Source: Marinobacter salarius (GTDB lineage Bacteria > Pseudomonadota > Gammaproteobacteria > Pseudomonadales > Oleiphilaceae). Taken from it: DNA of 64,000 nucleotides. A program made the translations under genes and the position numbers. Below, piece after piece: positions 29,321 through 39,229 of this stretch (position 1 is its first letter; every line of letters starts with the position of its first letter). The stretch lies in assembly GCF_032922745.1 (NCBI RefSeq), contig NZ_CP136693.1, positions 1,612,001 to 1,676,000 on the forward strand. The letters run 5' to 3'. The notes below the pieces were generated by a model, which was not told the origin of the DNA, made no database searches, and worked only from the letters and a program-made list of their open reading frames with translations.

Positions 29321-31780
29321 TTAATGGACGCTTGATCCCTTGCGGGGTTTGTTCCCGAAACACACCTGAAACACGTCGTTGTAATGCTTCGCAAAATTCA
29401 CCGTCAGGCCTTCTTTCAGATATTCCGGTAGCTCTTCATAATCCCCCCGATTCGCCTCCGGCAGGATCAGGTTGCTGATTTTCTGGCGTCTGGCCGCGAT
29501 GACTTTCTCGCGGATACCGCCAACCGGAAGCACTTGGCCGGTTAGGGTCAGTTCGCCGGTCATGGCGGTGTTCTGCTGTGGTGGTTCGCGGCGGGCGATG
29601 GACAGCAGGGCGGTGGCCATGGTGACGCCAGCGCTGGGGCCGTCTTTGGGGGTGGCGCCTTCGGGAACGTGCAGGTGCACGAAGGATTTGTCGAAGAAGG
29701 TGGGGTCACCCTTGAATCGTTTAAGGTTTGAAGAGACAAAACTGTAGGCGATTTCCGCGGACTCTTTCATGACGTCACCCAGTTGTCCGGTGAGTTTGAA
29801 ACCGCGCTGGCTGCTGTGGACGCGTGAGGCTTCGATGCTCAAGGTCGCGCCGCCCATGGCGGTCCAGGCCAGGCCGGTGACCACGCCAGTACCTTTCAGG
29901 GATTTCTCTTTGCGGAAGGCGGGTTGTCCCAGATAGGTTTGCAGGTCGGAAACGCCGACTTTTACGGGGTCGTCGGGATTTTCCAGTAATCGAACAATGC
30001 CTTTGCGAATGACTTTGTGCAGCAGTTTTTCCAGGCTGCGGACGCCCGCTTCACGAGCGTAGCCTTCGATGATCTGCTTGATGGCGGCGTCGGTAATGTT
30101 CATCTGCTTTTTCAGTAGGCCGGCTCGTTTCAGCAACCGCGGCATCAGGTGATGCTTGGCGATGTCGAGCTTTTCCTCAGTGATGTAGCCGGATAGCCGG
30201 ATGACGTCCATGCGGTCCAGCAATGGTCTTGGAACCGTGTCGAGTTGGTTGGCGGTACAGATGAACAGGACCTTGGACAGATCCATGCGCACGTCCAGAT
30301 AGTGGTCCAGGAATTCCCGGTTCTGTTCCGGATCCAGGGTTTCCAGCAAGGCGGAGGCCGGGTCTCCCTGGAAGGAGGCGCCGATCTTGTCGATCTCGTC
30401 CAGCATGATCACCGGGTTGGACACCTTCGAGTCTTTCAATGCCTGCACAAATTTGCCCGGCATGGCGCCGATATAGGTGCGGCGGTGGCCCTTGATCTCG
30501 GCTTCATCACGCATGCCGCCCACGCTGAATCGATAGAACTCGCGGCCGAGGGCGTCGGCGACGGAATGGCCGATGGAGGTTTTGCCCACGCCAGGCGGAC
30601 CGACCAGCAAGAGAATGGAGCCGCTGACTTCGCCCTTGAAGGTGCCTTCGGCCAGGAACTCGACGATACGGTCTTTCACGTCGTCGAGACCATCGTGGTC
30701 ACGGTCCAGAATGCGGCGGGCTCCGGCCAGATCGAAATGGTCCTCCGACGTCATGCCCCAGGGCACCTGGGTCAGCCAGTCCAAGTAATTGCGGGTAACG
30801 CCGTATTCCGGTGAGCCCTGCTCCAGCACCTGCAGTTTCTGAAGTTCGTCGTCAAAGCGTTCCTGAACCTGTTCCGGCGGGTTCAGGCTTGCCATGCGCT
30901 CGCGGAAGCGCTCAGCATCGGCGGTTTTGTCGTCCTTCGCCATGCCCAGTTCGCGTTGGATGACCTTGAGTTGTTCTTTCAGGAAGAACTCACGCTGGTG
31001 CTTTTGCACCTTCTCGTTCACTTCCTCGCTGATTTCGCTCTGCAGGCGGGCGACTTCCTGTTCTTTCGCCACCAGCAGAAGTACTTTCTCCATGCGCCTG
31101 AGCAGCGGCACGGTATCGAGCACTTCCTGCAGTTCCTGGCCCGGAGCGCTGGTCATGGAGGCGCCAAAATCCGCCAGGGGAGAGCTGTCATCCGGCCCGA
31201 ATCGGGAGAGATATTGCTTCACTTCCTCGCCGTATAGCGGGTTGGTGCGCAGCAGCTCCTTGATGGAACTGATGATGGCAAGGGTATAGGCTTTCAATTC
31301 GTCTGCGGCTTCTTCCGGTTCGTCCGGGTATTCCACTTCCACCAGGTAGGGAGGCCGGCGCCGAAGCCATTGGGTAATGCGAAAGCGTTGCAGGCCCTGG
31401 GCAATGAACTGGACTTTGCCACTTTCCCCCTGGGCGTGATGGACGCGTACGGCGCAGCCTACGGTTTCCAGTTCCTCGCTACCGGGAATGCCCTGCTCGG
31501 GGTCGCTGTCCTCCACGAAGCAGATGCCCAGCACCTTGTGGTCGGTTTCGCCCACGCGCTTGAGGGTTTCCTGCCAGGGGTTCTGGTTAACCACAATTGG
31601 CTGCACCTGGGCGGGGAAGAACGGCCTGTTCGACACCGGCAATACGTACATGCGGCGGGGCATCTGCTGTTTTGGCAGTACCAGGCTTTTGCTGTTCTCG
31701 TCCTTGCCGATGTACTCGGTCAGGTCTTCTTCGGGAGCATCAAAAGAGTCGTTGCGGTTGTCGTCGTTCATGCCGTACAC
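29321..31780 (-). CDS. lon: ATP-dependent protease Lon
   Basis: An 819-residue AAA+ serine protease. An acidic N-terminal extension (about 1-35) precedes the LON substrate-binding domain (about 43-250) and coiled coil; Walker A GPPGVGKT at 394-401, Walker B PVIMLDEIDKIG, then the protease domain with the dyad Ser716 (KDGPSAGVTM) and Lys759 (IREKVIAA), exactly 43 residues apart as in E. coli. GTG 31780 sits 4 bases from GGAGG; ATG 31771 is 13 away, so the start is uncertain by 3 codons. It is not in a clpX-hup context, so it may be a second Lon. Confidence 0.93.
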   Translation of the reverse strand: MYGMNDDNRNDSFDAPEEDLTEYIGKDENSKSLVLPKQQMPRRMYVLPVSNRPFFPAQVQPIVVNQNPWQETLKRVGETDHKVLGICFVEDSDPEQGIPGSEELETVGCAVRVHHAQGESGKVQFIAQGLQRFRITQWLRRRPPYLVEVEYPDEPEEAADELKAYTLAIISSIKELLRTNPLYGEEVKQYLSRFGPDDSSPLADFGASMTSAPGQELQEVLDTVPLLRRMEKVLLLVAKEQEVARLQSEISEEVNEKVQKHQREFFLKEQLKVIQRELGMAKDDKTADAERFRERMASLNPPEQVQERFDDELQKLQVLEQGSPEYGVTRNYLDWLTQVPWGMTSEDHFDLAGARRILDRDHDGLDDVKDRIVEFLAEGTFKGEVSGSILLLVGPPGVGKTSIGHSVADALGREFYRFSVGGMRDEAEIKGHRRTYIGAMPGKFVQALKDSKVSNPVIMLDEIDKIGASFQGDPASALLETLDPEQNREFLDHYLDVRMDLSKVLFICTANQLDTVPRPLLDRMDVIRLSGYITEEKLDIAKHHLMPRLLKRAGLLKKQMNITDAAIKQIIEGYAREAGVRSLEKLLHKVIRKGIVRLLENPDDPVKVGVSDLQTYLGQPAFRKEKSLKGTGVVTGLAWTAMGGATLSIEASRVHSSQRGFKLTGQLGDVMKESAEIAYSFVSSNLKRFKGDPTFFDKSFVHLHVPEGATPKDGPSAGVTMATALLSIARREPPQQNTAMTGELTLTGQVLPVGGIREKVIAARRQKISNLILPEANRGDYEELPEYLKEGLTVNFAKHYNDVFQVCFGNKPRKGSSVH

Positions 31781-31983
31781 GCATCCTCCAGGGAATTTGA
31801 TCCGGGCTGTCGCCCGGGTCCTATTGCCTATGTAACGGCAAAGGGGATTATTTCAAGGCAGGTGTGGGTATTTACTGTCTGGGAACTGCGCGGGCGCCAA
31901 AACCTTGAATTTCGGCTCTCAGCCCCCACTACCAACAACAATCCGTTAATGACATTTCAGGAAAACACTTTCAGGTGCCCTCC

Positions 31984-32853
31984 ATGAGCAATTCGCCATA
32001 CATTTTTGAAGCCACCATGGACAACTTCCAGCAGGATGTGATGGAAGCGTCCTCCAAAACGCCCGTATTGATCGATGTCTGGGCGGAGTGGTGCGCGCCC
32101 TGTAAGCAATTGATGCCCCTGTTGGAAAAGCTGGCGGAAGAGTACAAGGGCGGCTTTATGCTGGCCAAGGTAAACGCCGACGAACAGCAGCAACTGACTG
32201 GCAGCCTGGGCGTGCGCAGCCTGCCCACTGTGATCCTTGTGAAAGATGGCCAGGCAGTGGATGGCTTCAATGGTGCATTGCAGGAGAGCGAGATCCGCAA
32301 GGTCCTCGACAAGCACATTGAGATACCGGAAGACGAGGAAGCGCCTTACGATAAGGCCCACAGATTGTGGGAAGAGGGTGACGTAGAGGCGGCGCTGGCC
32401 GTGCTGACAGAGATGAATCGTAGTAACCCGGACGACCTGAAAGTATTGATCGATCTTGCACAGTTGAAGGCTGAACTCGGTGACCTGGAAACCGCTGAGC
32501 AGGTGCTGGACAGCCTGCCGCCGGAAGAAAAGATGCAGCACCAGGCCAAGCAGCTGGCGGCCCGGCTGAAATTCCTCAGAGCATCAGCCGAGTTGCCCCC
32601 CATCCACGAACTGGAAGATGCACTGGATAAAGACCCGAAAGATCCGAATGCCCTGCACCTGCTGGCGTTGCATCATATCCTTCAGGAAAACAACGCCGAA
32701 GCGATGGAATTGCTGATTCGCCTGATGCGGGTGGACAGCAAGTATAAGGATGAGGTGGCGAAGACCACGTTGATCGAGTTGTTCGACAAGCTGGGAAATA
32801 ACAACCTGGATGTGCGTACCTATCGGCGTAAGCTGTATACGTTGATGCACTGA
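31984..32853 (+). CDS. cnoX: CnoX-type thioredoxin with TPR domain (YbbN family)
   Basis: A 289-residue protein. The thioredoxin domain (about 1-110) has WCAPC at 36-40, an intact redox pair, unlike E. coli CnoX which lacks the first Cys. The C-terminal half is helical with tetratricopeptide-type repeats (about 118-270, HRLWEEGDVEAALAVLTEM, LKAELGDLETAEQVLDSL, IHELEDALDKDPKDPNALHLLALHHILQE). In E. coli the family works as a chaperone-thioredoxin that hands clients to GroEL and DnaK. ATG 31984 has AGGTG at 6 bases; a GTG at 31975 is a less likely start. Divergent from lon. Confidence 0.9.
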   Translation: MSNSPYIFEATMDNFQQDVMEASSKTPVLIDVWAEWCAPCKQLMPLLEKLAEEYKGGFMLAKVNADEQQQLTGSLGVRSLPTVILVKDGQAVDGFNGALQESEIRKVLDKHIEIPEDEEAPYDKAHRLWEEGDVEAALAVLTEMNRSNPDDLKVLIDLAQLKAELGDLETAEQVLDSLPPEEKMQHQAKQLAARLKFLRASAELPPIHELEDALDKDPKDPNALHLLALHHILQENNAEAMELLIRLMRVDSKYKDEVAKTTLIELFDKLGNNNLDVRTYRRKLYTLMH

Positions 32854-32874
32854 GCTGCCCGAGAAAGTAACGCA

Positions 32875-33723
32875 CTAGCCCCAAATGAACTGAGCCACGC
32901 TGTAGTGCCCCTCCCCGGCCAATAAACTGCTCTCGGCCTCGGCTAGGTGTTTTATGAGCGCACTTTGATGTTGCTTGTGCACAAGTTCATCACATTGGCC
33001 GTGGATAACCTGAATCGGAAGGTCGAGATCCTCCGGCAGGAAGGGCCATTGGTCGGCAATCAGGCGGGAATCCCGGGCAAATGCCTGGGCTGACTCTGTG
33101 GAACCTTGCTGTAATGCTGTTCGAGTGCTTTTTCGGAACGCTTTGTAGACAGGCTCTGAAGATAGGTGTTCAGCTTCATCCGGCCAGGTGGCGCTAATTA
33201 AAGCGTCCGCTAGAGTGTCGGGGGATGCCGTAAGCGTCTGCAGTTCAATGGCGAGTTTGTCCGGGTCTTCGAGTGCAGCTCGCCAGACGTTGGCTGTAAG
33301 GTCCGACGCGTAATCAAACGGATTGCTCATCAATGGCACGGCCGGTGTTGCCGCGACTGTAAGCATTTCTGCCCGTTCCCCAAGATCATGGGCGGTTGCC
33401 ATGGCGAATACCCCACCTCCGGAAAAGCCGGAAACGGAGAAGCGTTCGAGGCCAAGGTGGTCAGCCAGCTCGCGCAGGTCAGCCGAGTGTTGGGTAAATC
33501 CGTATTCGGCATGAGGCGTTGAGTCACCATAGCTTGGCCGGTCGGGAACGATAAGCCGCAGGCCCGAGGAACAGAGATTGCCACTGATATGGGCGAGCTC
33601 ATGCCGCGAACCCGGAATGCCATGACAGTGGATCCAAACGCCGTTGTCGCCCGATCCCCCATCTGAATAGCTCAAATTACGACCATCAGACAACTGCAAG
33701 TGTCGGGTACCGAAATCAGTCAT
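32875..33723 (-). CDS. Alpha/beta hydrolase
   Basis: A 282-residue cytoplasmic hydrolase without a signal peptide. Core features: oxyanion HGIPGSRHE (about 34-43), nucleophile elbow GFSGGG with Ser101, likely catalytic Asp in HGQCDELVH and His in AGEGHYSVAQF near the end. The substrate is unknown. It overlaps the upstream LuxR-type regulator gene by 8 bases (33716-33723), so regulator and enzyme are co-transcribed and probably functionally linked. Confidence 0.86.
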   Translation of the reverse strand: MTDFGTRHLQLSDGRNLSYSDGGSGDNGVWIHCHGIPGSRHELAHISGNLCSSGLRLIVPDRPSYGDSTPHAEYGFTQHSADLRELADHLGLERFSVSGFSGGGVFAMATAHDLGERAEMLTVAATPAVPLMSNPFDYASDLTANVWRAALEDPDKLAIELQTLTASPDTLADALISATWPDEAEHLSSEPVYKAFRKSTRTALQQGSTESAQAFARDSRLIADQWPFLPEDLDLPIQVIHGQCDELVHKQHQSALIKHLAEAESSLLAGEGHYSVAQFIWG

Positions 33724-34846
33724 CCTGATTCCTCAGCGTATCCGCGCAGAGAAGGAGCTTCCGTTGCAGGGCAGACTGTCGATTAACACCGGTCTTTTGC
33801 ATGATGGATTTCAGCTGCGTTCGCCCCGTGTGCGGAGAGATTTTCAGTAGCGCGCTGGCGTCATTAACATCCAGGCCGCACACCAGCACATTGGCCAGCC
33901 GGTACTCTGCGGGAGTCAGTTGATACAAAGTGATCAGCCGGTTCCTGTCCAGCCCTGACTTGCGTTCCGGGTCGAGCAGAAAACACAGGACGTCGCAGCT
34001 TGAAGAGCGGCCGATGTGAAAGCCAGTGCCTGCCTGGCGGGCCTGGATCATTACCAGGCAGGCGCCTGAACGGTCCAGTTTCAGGGTTTCTGTGCGGGAT
34101 TTATTCTCAACGATTCTGCGGGCCATGGTCCGCAGCGCATTAAAATGATCGCCGGCAACAAGGTTGAGGTGGTTCCCTGTCAGCCCCAGACCATAGGTGC
34201 GGGCGGCCAGTGCTTCCTCGGCCGTCGAGTTCATCCACTGCATTGAGAGTTTAGCGTTTGTGTGCCAGACCCCGAACGGCAGTTTGTCCAGAGCCTGGCG
34301 GGCGCCGCTCAGTGCCTGATTGAGGTCGCCCATCAGGCGGGCGAGGCCGCAGGCTCTGCGCAAATGGGGACTGAATAGCTCAAGAATGGACTGTTCCTCA
34401 ATGCTGAAGGCGCCTTTGCCTTTTGGCCGGTGAACGCCGATGTGCATTGCCTGGCCATTCTGCCGCTCGAATTGGGTGCCCAGGGCGTAGAAGTTGCCAT
34501 TGGGCCGGAATATTTTCTGGTAGTGATCAGAGCGCTCAAAATCCCGGTCCCTCATGACTGAGGTGCTGACAACAGCCTTGCCGATAGGGCTTGTCGCCAG
34601 GATGTCCCGGAACGGGTCCTGTTCGACGGCAGCGGTTTCGTAGACCCGATTAATGCTTTGGCGAAAGCCGGTGGTGAAAGACTGGTACACCACGGGGTCG
34701 TTCAAGTCGGTCAGCCTGATTGTGGCCGTGTCTGTGCGAAAAAGCCCTGCGAACTTCTCCAGAAAACCTGGCCACTGGTCACGCACCGTCGCGTTTTCGT
34801 AGAGGTCGTCTAGCAGTAGGGGCACTGCCGAAGCCAAGTCTTTCAA
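33716..34846 (-). CDS. LuxR-type (C-terminal HTH) regulator A
   Basis: A 376-residue transcription factor. The long N-terminal part (about 1-310) has a PAS/GAF-like sensory character (TDTATIRLTDLNDPVVYQSF; LDKLPFGVWHTNAKLSMQW). The C-terminal LuxR/GerE helix-turn-helix occupies about 308-370 (LYQLTPAEYRLANVLVCGL, then SPHTGRTQLKSIMQKTGVNRQ). It is homologous to the regulator at 39230-40375: the two share LTP/LSP-x-E and RTQLK-x-IM-x-K segments. No AHL synthase is present nearby. Signal unknown. Confidence 0.85.
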   Translation of the reverse strand: MKDLASAVPLLLDDLYENATVRDQWPGFLEKFAGLFRTDTATIRLTDLNDPVVYQSFTTGFRQSINRVYETAAVEQDPFRDILATSPIGKAVVSTSVMRDRDFERSDHYQKIFRPNGNFYALGTQFERQNGQAMHIGVHRPKGKGAFSIEEQSILELFSPHLRRACGLARLMGDLNQALSGARQALDKLPFGVWHTNAKLSMQWMNSTAEEALAARTYGLGLTGNHLNLVAGDHFNALRTMARRIVENKSRTETLKLDRSGACLVMIQARQAGTGFHIGRSSSCDVLCFLLDPERKSGLDRNRLITLYQLTPAEYRLANVLVCGLDVNDASALLKISPHTGRTQLKSIMQKTGVNRQSALQRKLLLCADTLRNQDD

Positions 34847-34931
34847 AACAGCACTCTCCTGTTGCTTTTTTGTACATATTAAGTGCGTTACTCAAGTAAA
34901 GCATAGGGCGAAGTGATACGCCAAAAATCCA

Positions 34932-34958
34932 TAAAAAAGCCCCGCTCGGGGCGGGGCT
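34932..34958 (-). terminator. Intrinsic terminator after the large lipoprotein gene
   Basis: AGCCCCGC (34938-34945) pairs with GCGGGGCT (34951-34958) and, on the minus strand, is followed by a T-run from AAAAAA at 34933-34938. It separates the lipoprotein gene from the LuxR-type regulator downstream. Confidence 0.88.
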
Positions 34959-34979
34959 GAAGTGAAAAGAAGAAACTGT

Positions 34980-37900
34980 CTAGTTGCAGTTATTGCAGAT
35001 GGCGTAGGCTATATAGGTGCCTGCGGGTCCCATTGGCGTTCCACCGGAATTGTCGTAAAAGCGTGATACCAGAACCAACAACCGGTTGTCCGCAGAGGAA
35101 TAACCGAACTGTTCGCCATAGGCGATACTACCGCCGGAATAGGTGTATTGAGGCGCTTCCATTCTGATCAAACCGGTTGAAGCATCAACTTGATAGGTCC
35201 AGCTGTTGGGGTCAAGGTCGGCAGATTGCCGGGTAACGTCCACAATGTCTGTGTCCAGTCCGAAATTCGAGTAGGAGAAGGTCAGGCCTCTCTGAGAGGT
35301 GGCCATGCCACTTCCGTCGAAGTCCAGAGTTGATCCCGGCAGGTAGATGTCTGTCTCATAGTAATTCTGACCGGCGAAGTAGCCTTTCAGCATCAGGTCG
35401 TAGGACTTTCCGGCGAGATCGCCGGCCTGGAAAGTCGGGTCCAGTTTGACGCCGATGAGGGACGACGATTCCTTGGTTCCTACGGTGTAGGGTGTGAACG
35501 GATTAGGAAGTGCCAGCGTCATGACGTCTGCACTTTGGGAGGCAAAACCGCCGAGCTCGCCGTTGAGCAGGCTCAATGTGCCATCGGCCGCGATGCTGAA
35601 AGCGCCAAGGTCATCGCTAAGGCCGTTTTCTTCTATAATCGGATCGATTGATACACCCTCGGCCTGTTGCGGTTTCAGGCCCTGCAGAAGCTGTAGCTGG
35701 ACTGTGTCGGTCAACGTGGTGTTACCAGAGCCGTCAACGGTAAAGTTGATCGCGCCGGCGCCATAATCCATGAAGTTTGGCTCAAGCACAGTGGCATCGT
35801 TAGGGTCCATCGTCTGGTTGATGCGCAGTGTGACGAAGCCCCAGTCTCCTGCCAGTGCATCGACAGTCAGCGAGGGGTCTTTTTTGCTCAGCACGTGAGT
35901 GTTCATGTCACGACCTTCGGTGAAGCTACCGTCACTCTCCTCGTACTGAAAGGTATTTGCCTCGTTGGCAATGAAAAGGCTGCGCTCGGCGTCAAGCGCC
36001 CGGAAGTCGATCTCGGTAGCGCCGTTGATAATCTGAGAGCCGTCTTCCGGGTCGATGATGGTACTCTCTGCAATCGCTGCGAAGAGCCCGCTTTCCGTGA
36101 AGGCCAGGCCAAAACTGTTGCTTAGGCCGAGGCATTCACTGACGGAATCGAACACTGCGTCCCGTCCGTCTTCGCTGGCACCCGAATCGATCAGCAGGTC
36201 GCCGACACAGAGGTCTGTCCAACTGAGTGTCCCGGTACCGTCAGCGTTATTCGCAATGCTGGCATCGGTGTGAGCGTAGTGTGCCTGAAATACCGTCGGT
36301 GGATTGTTCAGTCGTGAGCTTTCAATGCCAACGGCGGAGCGCAGGTAGTGGAAATCTCCCGTGACGGCAGGACCTGGCGTGGTTTCATCGTCCGGGCTCA
36401 CGTAATTCACTGTCACGGTGCCGTCACTGGGCGCTACGCCCGGAGCGATTTCACTGAGTTGGAATTCCTCTCCATCGTCAATGATCAAGGCGTCATCAAT
36501 CACGGTGGCATAGTCGAAGCCCTGCATCGGATCCGATAGGCCGTATTCACCGTTCTGGTCAATAACGGCGGTCGGGTTCAGTACGAGGGTTTGACTGTCA
36601 TAAGCGAAGTTGCCGAACTCGAGGCCTGGCATTCCGGTCTGATCGGCTGGTTGAGTTGTGCCTAGGAAGTAAAAGCCATCGGCCAGAATAGTCAGGACAG
36701 AAACGTTTGTGGGGTCTACCGAATCCTGAATAATCCAGCTACCGGTGATGCCGGACTGGTTCAGTGGGACACGGGTGAACTCGGTGGTTTCGGTCAGACC
36801 GAAGTCCGGATCGAAAGCGGTGAGGGTGTCACCATCGACACGCAAGGACAGTCGCTCTTCCCCATTTGCCACGGAGGTCAGTCCCCAGTCGCCATTATCA
36901 TCCCGAAGGATTTGCGGAACGGTTATCTCGCCGGTCTGGTTATCCCACTGATACTGACCGAATTCGATGCCGGTGTTCCCCGAGGTGTCCTCTGCCGGGC
37001 GGTAAGGCAAATCCAGCTCCTGATGCATGTAGGAACCGTCTTCGAGGAAGGTCAGTTGGACCCAGGGCGCGTTGTCCCCACGATCGGTATTACGGGCAAT
37101 CCAGCTGCCAATCAGGGCATCTTCTGGCATTGGGGGCGGTACCTGATCTGCAAACGGATTGAACAGTCTGACCGCGACGTACAAGCCAAAGGGATCCCGG
37201 ACAATTAACTGTAGTTGGTCTGTTGGGCTGGGAATATAGTCTGCGGGTAACTCGCCGGTGAAGCTGGTGGCGTCGTTTGCCAGGGGGTTGCCTACGAAGC
37301 CTGGCTCTTCAGGTGCACCTACGCCGCCTGACAGTTGGCCTGTAAAGTTGTTGCGCACGACGTTGGCATCATACCCGGGTGGTAGCGTCCACTCGAACGC
37401 ATACTCATTGCCCGTCAGGTCTGCGGAGGTGGCAGTGATCTCCGGCGCGCCATTTGTCAGATCAGGAGTTCCACGACGCACGGTAAAGGAAGCTTCAGAA
37501 TCGACCACTCCCTCGACCGGGTTGTTCCAGGTGAAGGTGAGTGTATCGCCGGAGGCAATGGCATCCGGGTTCAGAACTTCGTATTCAGCGAATCGGTCCT
37601 CTTCTGCAACATAGGGAAGAGGGCCGTTGAAGATGCTCAAGTCCCCGGATACGTCCACCGACGAATCAGTTGCCGCTCCAAGGCTTGGTGCTGGAAAACC
37701 GGCGTATATCAGAGTTCCGACGTTCAGAACTTCCGGGGTTTCAGCGCCATTTTCAATCAGATGGGTTGCTTCAACAAAGACAAAGAATTCAAGCTGGTTG
37801 CCCTTAACTTTCCAGTCGCCATCAACGTTAACAAGGTTCCAGGGACCCTGAGGGGCGCCGATGTTCAGTTGTGCGGTGCCATTGGTGCTGTCCAGGTCAA

Positions 37901-38843
37901 CAAGAGACCAGTTACGGACGGCATCCGCCAGCTCGCCGGCGTCTTCAATGCCTGGAGCCGAGTTGAAAAGACGGGTCTGAAGGCCGGCGATGTCTTCGCC
38001 GTTGTTGAGGTAGTCGGCGGTGGCCAGAGCTTCCAGGGCGGTGCCATCCTGGTTGTCCAGGGCGGTTGCAAAGGAGTTTGCAAGCGCGTCCAGTTTCTGA
38101 AGTTCGGACACGCCATTGCTGATTTCGTTTTCGTCAACGGCGAGCTCGCCTTCTTTCGGCTGCATGAACGTATTTTCGATACTTTGGGTGCGATTGAGAC
38201 GGTTGGTGATGGTTGCTTTTTCAGTGCCCAGGTCAATCTGGACGTCAAGCACATCCAGCACCGTGTCAAATCCGGTACGGTTGGCGGTAAACGCGGATTT
38301 GAGGAGGTCGAAGTCCGGCTCAACACCCAGTTCGTCCAGCAGTGGCTGCAGGCGTGCTTTGAGGGCCGCCTTTTGAGCTTCAACTTCCGCCTCACGAATC
38401 AGGCTGAAATCCGGGTTGTTAAAAAAGGTCTGCGGCGGCTGCCCAACGGCGTTGCCAACGATCAGGTCGGTCAGAGGGGTGATGTTGACTGTGCCGTCCA
38501 GGTCGTTTGCAAAGACCACGGACAACAACTGGTAGGCATTACCGCCCGCAATGCCGCTGGCATAGAGCAGCACGGGCGCATCGAGCGATGAGAGATCAAT
38601 CTCGAAGGAGCCGTCGGCATTGATATCGGCGGGGGGAGCGGTTTCATCGTTGACGTCACGTGCACCGACAAAACCAACGAGTGGGGCACCGGCCGCAGCC
38701 GTGCCAGATACAGTTGAGGTGTTTTCGGGCTCTGCAGGAGTGGAGCTTCCGCCGCCTCCTCCTCCGCCACAACCGGTTAGAACAAGAGCCGCCACTAATG
38801 AATAGAGTAGCAACCAGAGGCGATGCGTGTGATGCCTGACCAT
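34980..38843 (-). CDS. Large poly-glycine lipoprotein (1287 residues) of unknown function
   Basis: The signal ends at lipidated Cys25 (VLTGC), followed by seven glycines and a Ser/Thr/Pro linker. Then come a calcium-binding-like or beta-rich N-terminal domain (VSGTAAAGAPLVGFVGARDV), a helical segment (about 140-280, TKAQ-rich EVEAQKAALKARLQPLLDEL), and two tandem beta repeats: about 579-690 (GSWIARNTD, LTFLEDGSYM, FGQYQWDNQTGEIT) and about 700-800 (GSWIIQDSV, LTILADGFYFLG, FGNFAYDSQTLVLN). It ends with a Cys pair (AICNNCN). Poly-Gly lipoproteins of this style are common in marine bacteria; family not recognised. Flanked by two related LuxR-type regulators. Confidence 0.82.
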   Translation of the reverse strand: MVRHHTHRLWLLLYSLVAALVLTGCGGGGGGGSSTPAEPENTSTVSGTAAAGAPLVGFVGARDVNDETAPPADINADGSFEIDLSSLDAPVLLYASGIAGGNAYQLLSVVFANDLDGTVNITPLTDLIVGNAVGQPPQTFFNNPDFSLIREAEVEAQKAALKARLQPLLDELGVEPDFDLLKSAFTANRTGFDTVLDVLDVQIDLGTEKATITNRLNRTQSIENTFMQPKEGELAVDENEISNGVSELQKLDALANSFATALDNQDGTALEALATADYLNNGEDIAGLQTRLFNSAPGIEDAGELADAVRNWSLVDLDSTNGTAQLNIGAPQGPWNLVNVDGDWKVKGNQLEFFVFVEATHLIENGAETPEVLNVGTLIYAGFPAPSLGAATDSSVDVSGDLSIFNGPLPYVAEEDRFAEYEVLNPDAIASGDTLTFTWNNPVEGVVDSEASFTVRRGTPDLTNGAPEITATSADLTGNEYAFEWTLPPGYDANVVRNNFTGQLSGGVGAPEEPGFVGNPLANDATSFTGELPADYIPSPTDQLQLIVRDPFGLYVAVRLFNPFADQVPPPMPEDALIGSWIARNTDRGDNAPWVQLTFLEDGSYMHQELDLPYRPAEDTSGNTGIEFGQYQWDNQTGEITVPQILRDDNGDWGLTSVANGEERLSLRVDGDTLTAFDPDFGLTETTEFTRVPLNQSGITGSWIIQDSVDPTNVSVLTILADGFYFLGTTQPADQTGMPGLEFGNFAYDSQTLVLNPTAVIDQNGEYGLSDPMQGFDYATVIDDALIIDDGEEFQLSEIAPGVAPSDGTVTVNYVSPDDETTPGPAVTGDFHYLRSAVGIESSRLNNPPTVFQAHYAHTDASIANNADGTGTLSWTDLCVGDLLIDSGASEDGRDAVFDSVSECLGLSNSFGLAFTESGLFAAIAESTIIDPEDGSQIINGATEIDFRALDAERSLFIANEANTFQYEESDGSFTEGRDMNTHVLSKKDPSLTVDALAGDWGFVTLRINQTMDPNDATVLEPNFMDYGAGAINFTVDGSGNTTLTDTVQLQLLQGLKPQQAEGVSIDPIIEENGLSDDLGAFSIAADGTLSLLNGELGGFASQSADVMTLALPNPFTPYTVGTKESSSLIGVKLDPTFQAGDLAGKSYDLMLKGYFAGQNYYETDIYLPGSTLDFDGSGMATSQRGLTFSYSNFGLDTDIVDVTRQSADLDPNSWTYQVDASTGLIRMEAPQYTYSGGSIAYGEQFGYSSADNRLLVLVSRFYDNSGGTPMGPAGTYIAYAICNNCN

Positions 38844-39229
38844 GGGAAACTCCTTACCGTTTTTCTGGTGTTCGGGACTTTCAACCTAGATAAACCGGCA
38901 GGCATTGGCATCACCCATATGGTGTATGACGGTGTATGTCGGGAAATTGACAAAATTCAAATTTTAGCTCGTGAAGACGATCAGGAGTCTTCAACTGCGG
39001 CAAAGCCCCGGCGGGTGCCCCTGGGAAGATTTGTTTGTTTTCTGGTCGATCCATACCTATGGTTGATATATCGATATGTACACAAAGATGGGCTATGTCG
39101 GTTCTACTGAGCGTCTGCCACGGATGGGTCCCCCATGAGCGACAGCCAGTTTACCGGCTTACTGGAGAAACCTCGACGTATAACGATTAATGCCAGGCAG
39201 CTACCTGATTTTATAAAGGGAGGGCACAA
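38844..39229. promoter_or_regulatory. Divergent gap, large lipoprotein / LuxR-type regulator B
   Basis: A 386-base gap between two outward-facing genes. It is AT-rich in its middle (near 38945-38965 and 39055-39090, with ATATCGATAT at 39067-39076). A 95-codon frame at 38823-39110 overlaps the lipoprotein start and has no protein-like features, so I do not call it. Promoters for both genes should be here. Confidence 0.5.

Noticed and set aside
38823..39110. 95-codon frame overlapping the start of the large lipoprotein
   Set aside because: No RBS or protein-like pattern, and it overlaps the signal peptide region of the lipoprotein on the other strand.
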